From Annulohypoxylon bovei var. microspora (taxonomy: Eukaryota; Ascomycota; Sordariomycetes; Xylariales; Hypoxylaceae), in NCBI GenBank assembly GCA_022836615.1, contig MU405352.1, positions 36,083-100,082 on the forward strand: a DNA stretch of 64,000 nucleotides, given 5' to 3'. The position numbers and the translations under genes are program-made. Below are positions 23,169-33,241 of this stretch, in pieces. Positions within the stretch are counted from its first letter, which is position 1. Every line of letters begins with the position of its first letter. The notes below the pieces were generated by a model, which was not told the DNA's origin, did no database searches, and worked only from the letters and a program-made list of their open reading frames with translations.

Positions 23169-23642
23169 CTATGGGGGCATACAGGCGAAGTAACCCTGCT
23201 GGCGCAGAATATGTTCCTCATTTTCATCGGTAAAATCATTGTCCTTGGTCCATCTCTTGAGCATATCGGATTCGAAGCCTGGAGGTGACATCCCTTGAAG
23301 TCTCCACCATTCACGCGGGGTCTCGTAAACGTTAGACTCCCACTTGATTCCCTTAGGCTTGAGAACAGGTCGGACGACATCGTCTAACGCCTTCTGGAAC
23401 GCCTCGCCTTCCGCATTGTTTCTAATGTTCGCCGCAGCGTGGTAGATGGAGATAGTAGTGAACAACTCAGAAGGCTCGCCTCCGGACCAGATGTCGCCCG
23501 GGGCCAGCTCGATGAAGTGCACATGGGCGAAGAAAGCGGGCAATCCGAAGGTTGTGTAGATGTTGGACATTCCCTGTGCAAGCTTCTCTTTATCCTGTAG
23601 GGTAAAGGCGCCCTTGGTATGTTGGAAAACCCACTTAGGCAT
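23169..23642 (-). CDS. Tautomerase-superfamily protein, cis-CaaD type
   Basis: Single-exon protein of 157 residues. It starts MPKWVFQHT, so Pro2 becomes the N-terminal catalytic proline after Met removal, as in all tautomerase-superfamily enzymes. The core FFAHVHFIELAPGDIWSGGE, the central IYHAAANIR..., and VYETPREWWRLQGMSPPG match the fungal oxalocrotonate-tautomerase/cis-3-chloroacrylate-dehalogenase-like family; Tyr and Glu of the YET motif are the expected acid/base region. Length is normal for this fused-monomer type. The real fungal substrate is unknown, and dehalogenase activity should not be assumed. It sits isolated between a repeat-rich region and an alpha/beta-hydrolase pseudogene. 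Confidence 0.88.
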   Translation of the reverse strand: MPKWVFQHTKGAFTLQDKEKLAQGMSNIYTTFGLPAFFAHVHFIELAPGDIWSGGEPSELFTTISIYHAAANIRNNAEGEAFQKALDDVVRPVLKPKGIKWESNVYETPREWWRLQGMSPPGFESDMLKRWTKDNDFTDENEEHILRQQGYFACMPP

Positions 23643-24422
23643 GGTGATGAATTGATCTATTCGGAAGTTGCGTAATTTGCTCGAAAGTTGAAGTATGAGG
23701 TTGATGTAATGGATAGGTAATTATTTACTCAAGAACGCGGTCCTTACTCCTAGATATATCAACATGAAATATACGGAGGCACATTGAACAGTACGCCTCA
23801 GTGTAGGAATCTAAGCCTCGGTTTGTCTCCAGTTAATATGATCTTCGGGCCTCGGTTTTGATTGCTGTTATGCGATGACATGGCATGGAATGGCATGGAA
23901 TGGCATGGAATGGCACCCGCATCGTATTGAATGCCGTTTACCGGTACGGAACGGGATTCGCAAGGCAGCATAGAGTATGGAATATCTTAGCTAACGTACT
24001 GAAGACGGGATACTAACACTTCATGGCTAGTAGACATATCCTATTATCGGCAACTTCGCTTTACGGGGTGCCACAAATCGAATTCTTGAGCGCCAAGACT
24101 GTGACCTCCTTCGTCATTATAGCATCACCTGCCCCTGAGATGCTTCTCCGAGACTCCGCAGCCGGATAGCTTTGGCCGCGCTCGGCCTACGTTTTCGTCA
24201 GACAAGACAATATATACTCCTGCATAGGTACCTAGGTAGGTAGTCAATCACTTTGCCTTTGTTACGTTTGTTACTTAGCACGACTAAGTTGGATCTGCAG
24301 TCTACGTTCGAATATTTCTTCAGGATGCCATTTTTAGATTTGCGAAGCTACATCGTTTAATTATTTGAAGATACTACTTAAGCCTTCGTTTGTAGAACCT
24401 ATCATGATCTTCCCGCTGCCAT
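23643..24422. other. Intergenic with tandem repeat
   Basis: No gene. Holds a short tandem array of TGGCATGGAA at 23881-23915 (three full units and a half) and an AGGTACCTAGGTAGGTAG motif at about 24226-24243. Confidence 0.6.
23881..23915. repeat. Tandem repeat, 10-bp unit TGGCATGGAA
   Basis: Three perfect units plus a half unit. No link to a gene; lies upstream of the tautomerase start. Confidence 0.85.
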
Positions 24423-25150
24423 CTAAAGATACCTTTTCAAGAAAGCAATCTGTGCAGAGATATTCTCCGCAAAACATTTGTCATGATAGACATCGAAGTG
24501 GCTGCAATCTAGTTCAAGCAGCTGCTTCGGCTCACCAGCCGTAGCAAAGACTTCTAGCTGAACCTTCGGATCTATAACAGAATCTCGAAGACCCACCGTC
24601 ATAAATAGTGGCTTAGTGGGTTTGGCGAGATCTGCGCAATGAAGGCCTGAGGCTCGGCACGGATTGAGTGGAACAAACTTTGAACAGTAACCTTGTTTTC
24701 TTTCTCGTGCCCGCTTGTCTTGACAATTTGGTGATGAAGCCAACACTCCTCTGTCCCTAATACAGCTCCATTTCCTGGGGTCTGGGCCTCCTCCAAGGAT
24801 TTCGGGAAGATAGGGATGTAGGTCGGCTCCAAATCAGACGTTTCACCACGATCCTGGTAGACCTTGGCGAGAACAGCTTTCTGCATGGCCTCCATTGTCG
24901 TCCGGCCCGAGACAAACGGCACTTGAGTGACTACTACTTTAATGCGTGGATCGAGTGCGCCGGCGATGAAGGCAATGCCTCCAGAGAAGCTAGAACCCTA
25001 TATCGCAATACGCTCTGGATCGATGTCTAAGCGTGTCGATGCATAATAAACCACGTCATGGGAATCTTGGGTCTGCTCATAGTGGTTCGTATGATGACGA
25101 GGAAGTCCCCCTATGGTGCAGTTTTATCCCAGGGCTACTTCTCCGTGAGC
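24423..25150 (-). pseudogene. Alpha/beta hydrolase pseudogene
   Basis: Minus-strand remnant of a hydrolase related to the dienelactone-hydrolase/peptidase-S15-like group. From upstream: GGLPRHHTNHYEQTQDSHDV, YYASTRLDIDPERIAI, then a TAG at 25000-24998 where the family has a residue just before the nucleophile elbow GSSFSGG, then ALDPRIKVVVTQVPFVSGR and ENKVTVQSLFHSIRAEPQAF. A frameshift follows near 24605-24640, after which another frame gives KPLFMTVGLRDSV (acid loop) and LDCSHFDVYHD (catalytic His), ending LKRYL. An in-frame TAA at 25126-25124 lies further upstream. TGG to TAG and CAA to TAA are the changes RIP or C-to-T decay would give. The N-terminal part is not readable. Confidence 0.8.
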
Positions 25151-25430
25151 TCGCTAATTACCTAGGTAGGTACCTATCTGCTGTGTATCATCATCTTCAC
25201 CGACTTGAGGAGTGATGGAGGGGGTCGAGGGCCATGAAGTATCACTATATCGAGGTAATAAATTATGGTTCATCATCTGTACTTAAATAATGCTAATCAG
25301 ATCCCAATATCCAACTGTGGCAAATGAAACTTTATGCACATAGCTTGCTTAGGAAGAGTATGAAGCCAGATTGATTATACGTAAGGATATCACGGGAACG
25401 AGAAAGTGACCTCATACTGTTAATATGTAT
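25151..25430. other. Spacer
   Basis: No feature beyond degraded sequence upstream of the hydrolase pseudogene, including one TTACCTAGGTAGGTACCTA motif at about 25159-25177. Confidence 0.4.
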
Positions 25431-26399
25431 TTAGAGATTCGATTGTGCATCGGCATCTTTCACCCGCAATATACTTTGCTGTGTCATCGACGCAACCAAG
25501 TTTCCTTCAACATCCCAAAGTCTACCTTCGGAATACGTACGCCCACTCCCAGCCCTTGAAGTAGACCTTTCTTTGAGATGCCAATTCTCCATTTTCACAC
25601 TCGGCGCGAATATTCGGAGTGCAAAATCGAGGGTCGAACAAGCTGCTACATCATCGAACCAGAGGTGATTATGTGTCAACGGGACGAAAGACAATGCGCC
25701 ATCCATTAGAAAGGCCAATGCTGCGAAGTTCTCAGTCGGTAATTGAAGTGTATTCTTGGCGCGTTGCCATTCTGCATAGGTTTTCGAACTGATAGGCAGA
25801 TTTTCCTGCGTTGTGATTATCTCCTTAGCCGTACCCGATAGGTTCTGAGAAGCCACCCCATTCAGGCACGCCCTTGTTTCGAAGAAATCAAGGTGTGCTC
25901 CCATTGCACGGGTGAACTCTGTCACCTGTGCAAGCGTGACTTCGCCCCTGACTCTCAGCGCCTCCACGTGTCCTGCGACAGAGGGGCAATCGTCGGGCTT
26001 AGGCCAGGTTGCCGTAGGCGGCGCAGAATATTGAAGAATCAAGGGTTCAGGCGTGTGAAAATCGGCGAGCAGCTCGAGGCAGGTTCGAAAATTCCCATTC
26101 GGTTGTTTCTGTTTGACCTGTACACGCCGTGTTGCAAAAGTCCTCGTATTTCTTATGTCTTCCACACTGCAATATAGCTTCTGTTCAGTCGATGCAGGCC
26201 CATGAAAGTGGCCGAAGATGGAATACGGCGAGAATGACGGCGGTACGGTTGAGCAAGCTGCACTGACAGCCACTGCTACAGTACACCCCCCATAGGCAAT
26301 AGGCATAGAATTGCCCATTTTAACGGGGAATGTTTTGGAAAGAAATTCGCGTGGATGCGTCTCGACCACACCAATCTGTTCCGCTAGTGCAGACGCCAT
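25431..26399 (-). CDS. Acyl-CoA thioesterase II (TesB-like)
   Basis: 322-residue double-hotdog thioesterase that hydrolyses acyl-CoA to free acid and CoA, in fungi usually peroxisomal or cytosolic. The N-terminal hotdog holds MPIAYGGCTVAVAVSAA and YSIFGHFHGPAS (strand pair around the substrate channel), and RTFATRRVQVKQ; the C-terminal hotdog has LAFLMDGALSF, HNHLWFDDVAACSTLDFALRIF, and RTYSEGRLWDVEGNLVASMTQQSILR, the TesB end motif containing the catalytic Gln region and the preceding Ser/Thr. The Asp of HLWFDD fits the catalytic Asp. No clear C-terminal SKL targeting signal (ends AQSNL). Single exon, start at the first ATG of the frame. Downstream neighbour is a hydrolase pseudogene on the same strand. 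Confidence 0.9.
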   Translation of the reverse strand: MASALAEQIGVVETHPREFLSKTFPVKMGNSMPIAYGGCTVAVAVSAACSTVPPSFSPYSIFGHFHGPASTEQKLYCSVEDIRNTRTFATRRVQVKQKQPNGNFRTCLELLADFHTPEPLILQYSAPPTATWPKPDDCPSVAGHVEALRVRGEVTLAQVTEFTRAMGAHLDFFETRACLNGVASQNLSGTAKEIITTQENLPISSKTYAEWQRAKNTLQLPTENFAALAFLMDGALSFVPLTHNHLWFDDVAACSTLDFALRIFAPSVKMENWHLKERSTSRAGSGRTYSEGRLWDVEGNLVASMTQQSILRVKDADAQSNL

Positions 26400-27036
26400 G
26401 ATTGGAGTTGCGATAGGGAAATGTGCGCTGCAGTTGGAACAGAAAGGACGGGCATCTAATGGATGTCAGTCAAATAATTATAGCAGGGTAGATGTTCCTA
26501 CGGACCTACGCCTATATACACGCTGTGAATAAATTGTTATCAAATGGCCCACCGTCCTAGCAGACATTTTTATGGGGTCAACCTCGCTTGCACATGAACA
26601 TAACCGAACGTGACTAGAAGGGCGTTAAAATAAGTGCATTATTCGTGACGCGACAGATAGATCTTAGAATGATTATGTAAGCCAATATTGATTGATTAGG
26701 TAACGGAGGATTTGTGTGCGAATACCTACCTAGTATATAACGGTAAACTTAGGTAAGACCATTACATACTTGAGGCAAAAGCAAGGCAAGTAAAATATAT
26801 ATCCACATACTTAGGTATTAATACCTAGTTAACGATGTTTAAGGTGGCCTGCCTTGATTAATAATCACCAAAATACCCCTGAACCCCCGCGTCAACCCCG
26901 CGTCAACCCCTCGTCAACCATGTCGTCGCGCCGTAAAAGCTTAGGTCACCGAGTGGCTTTATAATAAGGGGTAAAGTGGCACAAAGGCTGGGAGTCATAA
27001 TATCCATAGGTAGTACCCACTCAAGTGAACTGAAAG
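26400..27036. other. Intergenic with minisatellite
   Basis: No gene. Contains three 11-bp units of CCCCGCGTCAA (last unit one base different) at 26885-26917 and CCTA-type motifs near 26726-26830. A 26-base match to the start of the dispersed repeat at 15711 occurs near 26618. Confidence 0.5.
26885..26917. repeat. Tandem repeat, 11-bp unit
   Basis: CCCCGCGTCAA repeated three times; the third unit has T in place of G at position five. Confidence 0.8.
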
Positions 27037-27230
27037 AATGGTGTTAGATTAAATGGGTCATGTGTGAATGTTACTTTGCACTGAATCTTAGCTATCCCCC
27101 GTACCACTTATTTAGGCAACTGGTACGTATTATAGCTGACAATTAGTGTTAATTACATAATGAGGGGCTAGCTAAAGCACGGTGCAAATACAAGGGCGCT
27201 CGCACATGGCGCATTTAATCTGACCCTATT
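27037..27230. mobile_element. MITE, family A, copy 3
   Basis: Left TIR AATGGTGTTAGATTAAATGG and right TIR matching its complement with several differences; the core CATGTG is kept. About 194 bp, no coding capacity, more diverged than copy 1. It lies 100 bp from copy 4. Confidence 0.72.
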
Positions 27231-27329
27231 TTGAAGGGTCACTTTGTTAGAATCGTGAGCTACATACCTACTTGCTTTGATTCAAGTAAATCGAGTCAAG
27301 TGGCAAGCAAGTTAAGTAGCTACTCAAAG

Positions 27330-27535
27330 AATGGCGTCAAATTAAATGGACCATATGCGAGTAATAGTGTTTAACATTATACAAACATTGATCCCTTGGA
27401 CTGTATAGCTACGTAGCTTACATAATAATTAGTTAGCAAAAAAATGCTGATGAGGTAAGCAGGGGATAGCACATGCACAGTGCTTTACAGTAATATTGAC
27501 ACCATTCGCACATTGTGCATCCAATTTGACGCCAC
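27330..27535. mobile_element. MITE, family A, copy 4
   Basis: Left TIR AATGGCGTCAAATTAAATGG, right TIR ending GACGCCACT; about 206 bp. Flanks CAAGTTAAGT on the left and ACTTAACTTG on the right are also inverted, so the repeat may extend outward with a 6-bp indel. Interior includes the same ATCCCTTGG and GCAGGGGATA pieces as other copies. Confidence 0.75.
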
Positions 27536-27720
27536 TCTGCCACTTAACTTGATATGTCCTAAACTTGGGTAGTTGTCAATAGTTTCCTAATACAACGATC
27601 ATAAGAAGAACCACCCCTCTAGGAAGCACAATGTTAATAAGCAGTCGAATATCTATAGACCTGGCCCGATGGCAGATGTTACGGCTATCGCCCTCCGTCG
27701 ACCGATTTCTACCCCGGCAG

Positions 27721-28754
27721 CTAATAGGACGCAAGAAAAGTCCCAACCAACTGCATGAACCGCTCACGCTCCTCCCAATGCGCCATATGACTCGAGTTCT
27801 CAAACACGACCCATTTGATCCTTGGGATAGATCGGAACCAAGGTTCAACACACAGTTCCGAGACCTCGTCATACCGTCCATTCAGAAGCAGTGTATCCAC
27901 GTTGATATTCTTTGCCTGCTCTGAGCCATCCCAGTCCTTGAGATTTCCATCGACCACGATTTCCGACGGTCCTTGCATAGTATAATACGCGGTGGGATCA
28001 TCTTTCAGGTTGGAAAATGCCTGCAGCACAGGCTCAGGAAACGGGTCGACTCGACAGACATGTCGCTTGTAAAAGATCGCACTAGCCCGTTCGTACTCGG
28101 GCGTCTCTAAGTTACCAGTACGGTCACCCTCTTCCAGGATCTCCTGAATATCTGGCGGCAGCTGGGCTCGCAGTTGCTTCCCCCCTTCGACAAAAAGGGG
28201 GAAGCTAGCGGGCGAGCCGCAGATTATGAGCTTCTTCAACCCTTCCGGACGACGCGCGGCAAACATTCCGGCAAGCATACCGCCCCAACTCTGGCCAAGT
28301 ACGTGGAAGCCTTTCTGGCGGAGTTGTAAGTGATCGATCAGATTGTCGAGCTCAGCGATAAATAAGTCGAAAGTCCAGAAAGATTCATCTTTAATCTTGT
28401 CTCGCAGATGCGTAGAGCGTCCGCAGCCAATCTGGTCATAAAACACGATAGGTATGCTGTACTTATCAATGACATCGGTGAGTGAGGTAAGGTACTCATG
28501 GCCGGCTCCGGGGCCTCCGTGAAGGGCTATGAGAGGGGGAGACGTGGACTTCTCAAGGTCGCCAACGATTTTATACCACTAGAACAGCGAGAGTTAACCT
28601 AATGCCTAAAGTTTGAGAAAGGCCAAGACGGATTATTTTCCCGTATTAACCAATATCACATAGGTAATAGAGAATCGCATACTGTTTTGCAAGGTCTCCC
28701 GCTGTTAGGCGCCGCAAATGGGACTTCCCCTTCAAGAGTGGGATATGTGGACAT
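27721..28754 (-). CDS. Proline iminopeptidase-like serine peptidase (family S33)
   Basis: 309 residues in two exons (28754-28683 and 28578-27721; intron 104 bases). It would remove N-terminal proline or related residues from peptides, or hydrolyse an amide of similar shape. Motifs: HGGPG at 44-48 (oxyanion hole), GQSWGG with nucleophile Ser121, the acid in LLNGRYDEVSE, and the catalytic His in SSHMAHWEE. DQIGCGRST after the oxyanion loop is typical of fungal prolyl-aminopeptidase-like proteins. The first exon (MSTYPTLEGEVPFAAPNSGR) joins KTWYKIVGD in frame and supplies the usual N-terminus, so the internal Met within VFYDQ is not the start. The enzyme is probably cytosolic as no signal peptide is present. 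Confidence 0.9.
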
Positions 28755-29452
28755 GCTGATCGATCAGGGTCAAGTTAATAATTGAAAAGGAAATTCAGAC
28801 TCTAGAGAATCAGACTATTGCAACTCGATTCGGGGGCCAATCCAGGTCTTTATACAGAATCATGCAGTTGCTTGTAAGCAGTAGACGAAGCTAATGGCCG
28901 ATGCTAGCCTATTTGAGGGGCAACGTGCAGCAGTTGGTGTTGATTGATCAAGTAACGGAAGATTACCCGGAAGGAACGTGGACTAACGTTACATTACATC
29001 GTAAAGAACATCGAATAATCCCTATGCACGTAAGAACAATGATCGCCATGCATCCTCGAGTGGTTTCTAAAGTGATAGTTTACCGGCCCCACTACAGCCC
29101 GCACAAAAAGGCGACCCGTCCCGGCTTGGCAGAAGCTCGGAGTGGAAAGTGGAGAAATGGTCGGATGACATCTCCGTACCGAATTTTCAATATTACTTGG
29201 ACTTCGGAGTTCATGGAAACCAACTTCTTGTGACAAACTAGCATCGATTTCCCCATGAATCTTTTTATAAGCTCCCGTCCAAGGCAAAAGCTTTCCAAAA
29301 ATTTGAATGCAAGGATGTGCGAAGTTGAATTTGTCAAGGACAGTGTCAAAATTCGGACCCGAAAGTAACCCCCTTTCTAAGTAACAAGCGAACCACCGCC
29401 TTCCACACAACCCGGGTCTACATATCCAAAGGCAAGAAACACGCCTCTAGGC
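28755..29452. other. Intergenic
   Basis: Overlapping open frames on both strands (28901-29233 plus; 28994-29410 minus) give no recognisable domain and no splice-supported model. Possibly decayed coding DNA, but nothing can be named. Confidence 0.4.
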
Positions 29453-30869
29453 CTATAGCTTCTTCACGACTTCGTCCTTGATTAGCTCCTCGTCTTCCTC
29501 GCCATCGTCCTCGAACAGGCCGCGAGACTCGAGATATACAGCCTCGGCTTCATCAATGGTCTGGTGGGCATAGGCATTACGTACAGCGACCGTTCCGATT
29601 GCTAGATCGGTGGGAGAGTCTGTACCGTTGTCAGATATCTAGAATAGTTAAACATGACTTGTGATGAAGAATATTGAAAGGACATACAGATAGTGGCGCC
29701 ACTACGGAGTTGGTAGTATCCGCCCTTAGTAACGCCTGGTTCAACTTGAAGGTCACTCTTCACGGGGATATTGCCCTTGGTGAAAAGGTTGCCGTCGCTC
29801 ACGCAGTCTGTGCTTGCGTTACACTAAAGCTTTGCCAGTCAGCAGCCTTTCTCAAAATGAGGATCAATGCTTAGAACTATTATGAGAGGTGAAGCCCGCC
29901 CTCCTCCCCCTTTCTTCTGAGTTCAAAAGGTTTCAGATTCTAACTTATGAGATGTAGGTCAATTTACTTACGTATCTGTAAGTACTCGCGCCCTCGAAGC
30001 TAAAGGTAAAGCTACATGGGTACTTCTTGTCGCAAATGTTCGAGGCTTCCATCGCCCCTCTCACTTGTCCTCCTTGGCCTACTCAGTGAATATACTGATT
30101 AGCACTCACTGAAGGGACATATATCAGATCTTTCATAAGGTTGACTGACTACTGTTATCTCCCTCTGGCACGCATCGGAAGATCTGGTCAACCTGGTCGG
30201 CCTCGGATGTTGAAGCCAATGGAAACTCGTCACAGCCCTTACTGTTTTTGAACTTATCGTCTATCTTACAGACTAAACGCCACTTCCAGTTAGGTTAAAA
30301 TCCTCGTAACTAAACAATTTTCACGTACTGTTCTTTTTGGTAGGGTTACATCCAGCTTTCGTACGTCTCTCACTCTTCTTGCTTTCACTAGCTCCATCGA
30401 AGGTATAAGAATGGAAGTTATTCTTGAAGTGACAGTTGACACCTGTTCTTCCATTAGCTAAAATGCTAAGTTTACCTCAATAGAAAAACACCTCAATACA
30501 TACCATAACACTATTAAGAAGGATTGTTAAAACATGCTGCTGAAGAAGTCATCTATATTTCGCTAGATATAGTTTCAATTCTCACCATAGTATTACAAGT
30601 TTCTATTCAATTGTTTTTAGTATCTTCTCGAAATCCAGATTTCAAAGTGATGAGGATCACTTACCCTTAGCCCCCTTTCGGGGTTGTTTATCTTTACCAG
30701 TGTACGGTGAGCACTGGACCACAAAAGTATAAGGATCTCTGGTATCGAGCGTGGAGTTCATTATGGTATCCCTATGCTCAAGTCCGTGTACACGCATCAC
30801 TCTGGGTGAAGCCACGGCTACTGTAGCCGAATAAAGTACCGCAGCAATATAGATGATAAACGACTTCAT
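29453..30869 (-). CDS. Secreted NucA/NucB-type deoxyribonuclease-domain protein
   Basis: Six-exon minus-strand gene rebuilt by hand: 30869-30665, 30457-30329, 30272-30150, 30078-29972, 29823-29688, 29619-29453, giving 288 residues with frame kept at every junction. Residues 1-20 are a signal peptide (MKSFIIYIAAVLYSATVAVA). The domain signature is GCDEFPLAST followed after about 30 residues by NSSQGGQVRGA, the pattern CDE-[YF]-P-x-A-S-T and N-x-S-Q-G of bacterial NucA/NucB and their fungal relatives; several Cys pairs suit an extracellular fold. An acidic tail (LFEDDGEEDEELIKDE) closes the protein. NucB cleaves DNA without metal-chelating His motifs in bacilli; the fungal role (nutrient scavenging, defence) is unknown. 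Intron 1 (207 bases) is the least certain junction and the exon-5/6 acceptor was chosen because the nearer TAG gives a stop. Confidence 0.78.
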
Positions 30870-32027
30870 TATGGTAAACGACTAAAGTGGGTAGGGAAGA
30901 TATAATTGAACTTAGAACGATTATTATAAGATATAAAGAAACTTGATGACTGTTATATAATGATTTGGTCGGGTTGCCTCTAACCTATCGAATTAGAAGA
31001 TATACTGAACATACTATATACCCCTTTTAAGCCAATACGAGATGATCTTGTTCCCTTTTTCAGCCCTGAATTCTCATAACATGGCTGCTTATTATAATTA
31101 CACAGCGCATTCAAAACCGGATTCAATTTATCTATCATAGATGAATTTTCCAAGACACGGAGTATTTAAAGACTTTCATGGCATGAGAAACGCCTAGCCT
31201 CTGAGAGGCTATCGGTAGTATAGTACCTAATGAAGGAAAGAATTTATGAAATAAGATTATGATACAATTTCTATGGCTATCAGGCTCATTGTGTAAAGAT
31301 AGATAGAACACTGTCTAAAAATACATGGTGTTTAACTTATAGGTCACTCAGAAGCAGTGTAGAGACTTTAAGACTACGGCGTACACTACGGCGTACACTA
31401 CCCGGAGAAAGGGGGGTTATATACGGACGATTAAGATCAGGTTGCCTTTACTACAAACATACACATACACTCATATCATGTCACTGGCTGGCCTACTGCT
31501 ACACGATTTATCTAGGCCAGTCTTATAAATCCTCACATATAGATTCTAATTATTTAAGAACGACACTAGCCGTTGCATTTTGCGTCAGAATTGTGATATT
31601 AAAAGGTGACTACCTAATCCGGAGAACCTGGATAAGCAGGAATAAATTGCGGAATAATATTTGTGACATCGGACTAACTCCCCACGTATGATTATTTGGA
31701 ATATTAATCAAGAAGAATGAATTGAGAAGTATTAAAAAGGTGTACCGGGGTTTCTTAGATTCGGGGATGACTTGCATCTGAATCATTTTCTGAATCGCAG
31801 TATCCCCGTGTAACCTGACATGGTCCAGGAGGGCGGACTAGGGGTTACGGATATCTTAAATAGGGCGCCACCTCTGATGTCATTGGGCACTATTACGGGG
31901 CCTTACGAAGCCGGCTAGACACGCGTCGGTAACAGTTACACAGCAGTAGTCGAATCAGACGAACCCCTCCCTCTCTTTCAACTCGGCACGCTTCTCCGGC
32001 TTACCTAACCGTGCGACAATACCTACC
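30870..32027. other. Intergenic, 1.2 kb
   Basis: Upstream region of the nuclease gene (TATAAAG-like A+T-rich stretch near 30926-30940) and of the next gene. A small direct repeat ACTACGGCGTAC occurs twice near 31373-31398. No gene seen. Confidence 0.5.
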
Positions 32028-32726
32028 ATGGCCACCGAAACGCCGCGCCCAACAGAAACCCACCAACCCCTACATCTTCCCCTTCTCATTTCCCATGCCA
32101 CCCAAAATATTCCAACCACCATGGCAGCGCCTACTCTCGACCTCGAGCTCCCGCCCTTCAACCCGGAGCTCACCAGCCCCCTCAGGCAAGCCGACTGCAC
32201 GGGGGCCTCCTTCGCCATCTACAGCATGGTCGACAGCATGTCCACGAAGCGGCTTACCGAAATCGCCACCATCCCGCAGGAAGAATGGGAGAGCTACGAC
32301 ATGGACACGCCGCTCATCAAGCCAGGCGTGCCCAGCGCCAACTTCGGCGGTCGGGCCCTCAGAGACGTAGTCGCCGCGCACATCGCCATGGACAAGGAGC
32401 TAGCGCCGCGAGAAGGCGGGGCTTCGGCCGCGGGCTGGTGGCCGCACGTGTTCGTCGTGGTGACGAGTGAAGATATCGAGGACCACGGGTTGTTGCTCGT
32501 GTACGGCGTTGGTCCGTTGTCGGATCCAGACGAACCTCGAGATGGGGGAGAAGAGGTGGAGGAACCTACGATGGGCAAGTTCTTTTTCAAGTCGAGGTCG
32601 TTGTGCGATATCCTTAGTGGGATTGCGTTGTCGGGCGACGACTTGGATTACTTGCACGAGACGCATGATATGGATCGAGAGAAGTTCGACGATAGTGATG
32701 AGGAAGAGGACGAAGATGTGGAGTAA
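32028..32726 (+). CDS. Conserved-looking acidic protein of unknown function
   Basis: Single-exon frame of 232 residues, G+C-rich unlike its flanks, with normal coding texture. Central part reads NFGGRALRDVVAAHI, GWWPHVFVVVTSEDIEDHGLLLVYGVG and FFFKSRSLCDILSGIALSGDD, an alpha/beta-looking core; the tail is strongly acidic (DDSDEEEDEDVE). I cannot name the family with confidence; it resembles small fungal proteins of unknown function. Two ATG codons fit a start: 32028 (ACCATGG) and 32131 (ACCATGG); the region between them is Thr/Pro/His-rich and could be leader, so the shorter 198-residue form is possible. No signal peptide or membrane segment. Confidence 0.75.
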   Translation: MATETPRPTETHQPLHLPLLISHATQNIPTTMAAPTLDLELPPFNPELTSPLRQADCTGASFAIYSMVDSMSTKRLTEIATIPQEEWESYDMDTPLIKPGVPSANFGGRALRDVVAAHIAMDKELAPREGGASAAGWWPHVFVVVTSEDIEDHGLLLVYGVGPLSDPDEPRDGGEEVEEPTMGKFFFKSRSLCDILSGIALSGDDLDYLHETHDMDREKFDDSDEEEDEDVE

Positions 32727-33241
32727 GTGTGAGACTACGTGGCGGAGTGATAAATATGGTAGAATAATCCTCATCGCAAGATTACGGGAGCGTAAATAAT
32801 AAGTCGGTGGTATAAGTGCTCCGGTAGCCTCCCTAGGTGCCTAGCTAGAGGAGGGCGGGCGACTGTAGGACTGACATAAACCAAGAAATTACAAGAGCGC
32901 AGCAGATTTGCAGAGTGATGAATACGAAAAGGAATCATCATTATGTCAAGACTCGGTGGCAGATTTAGTCACAACGTACGTAAGGACGTCGTGGTAGAAG
33001 AAGGTTGTGGTGGTGGTACATAAAGGCCTCTCTGAAAGTCACTTACAAGCAAGTTCATTTCGTGATGGTATAAAATGCAATACAAAGTACTCAGCTATTT
33101 GATGAAATCATGCCATTGTCCCTAACGCTTTACTGAATTTGCATCCCGTATCCATCCAAATAATCGTTCCAATCCATTATTAGAACCATCTTCTGCATAT
33201 TCTGCACGAACTAGGGCTTTCCTGCGCCCCCTTTTCTAAAC
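32727..33241. other. Convergent intergenic region
   Basis: 3' flanks of two convergent genes. No repeat or coding motif seen. Confidence 0.5.

Noticed and set aside
28901..29410. Overlapping frames of about 110-138 codons on both strands
   Set aside because: No domain motif, no signal peptide, no splice model; overlapping frames in several phases suggest chance.
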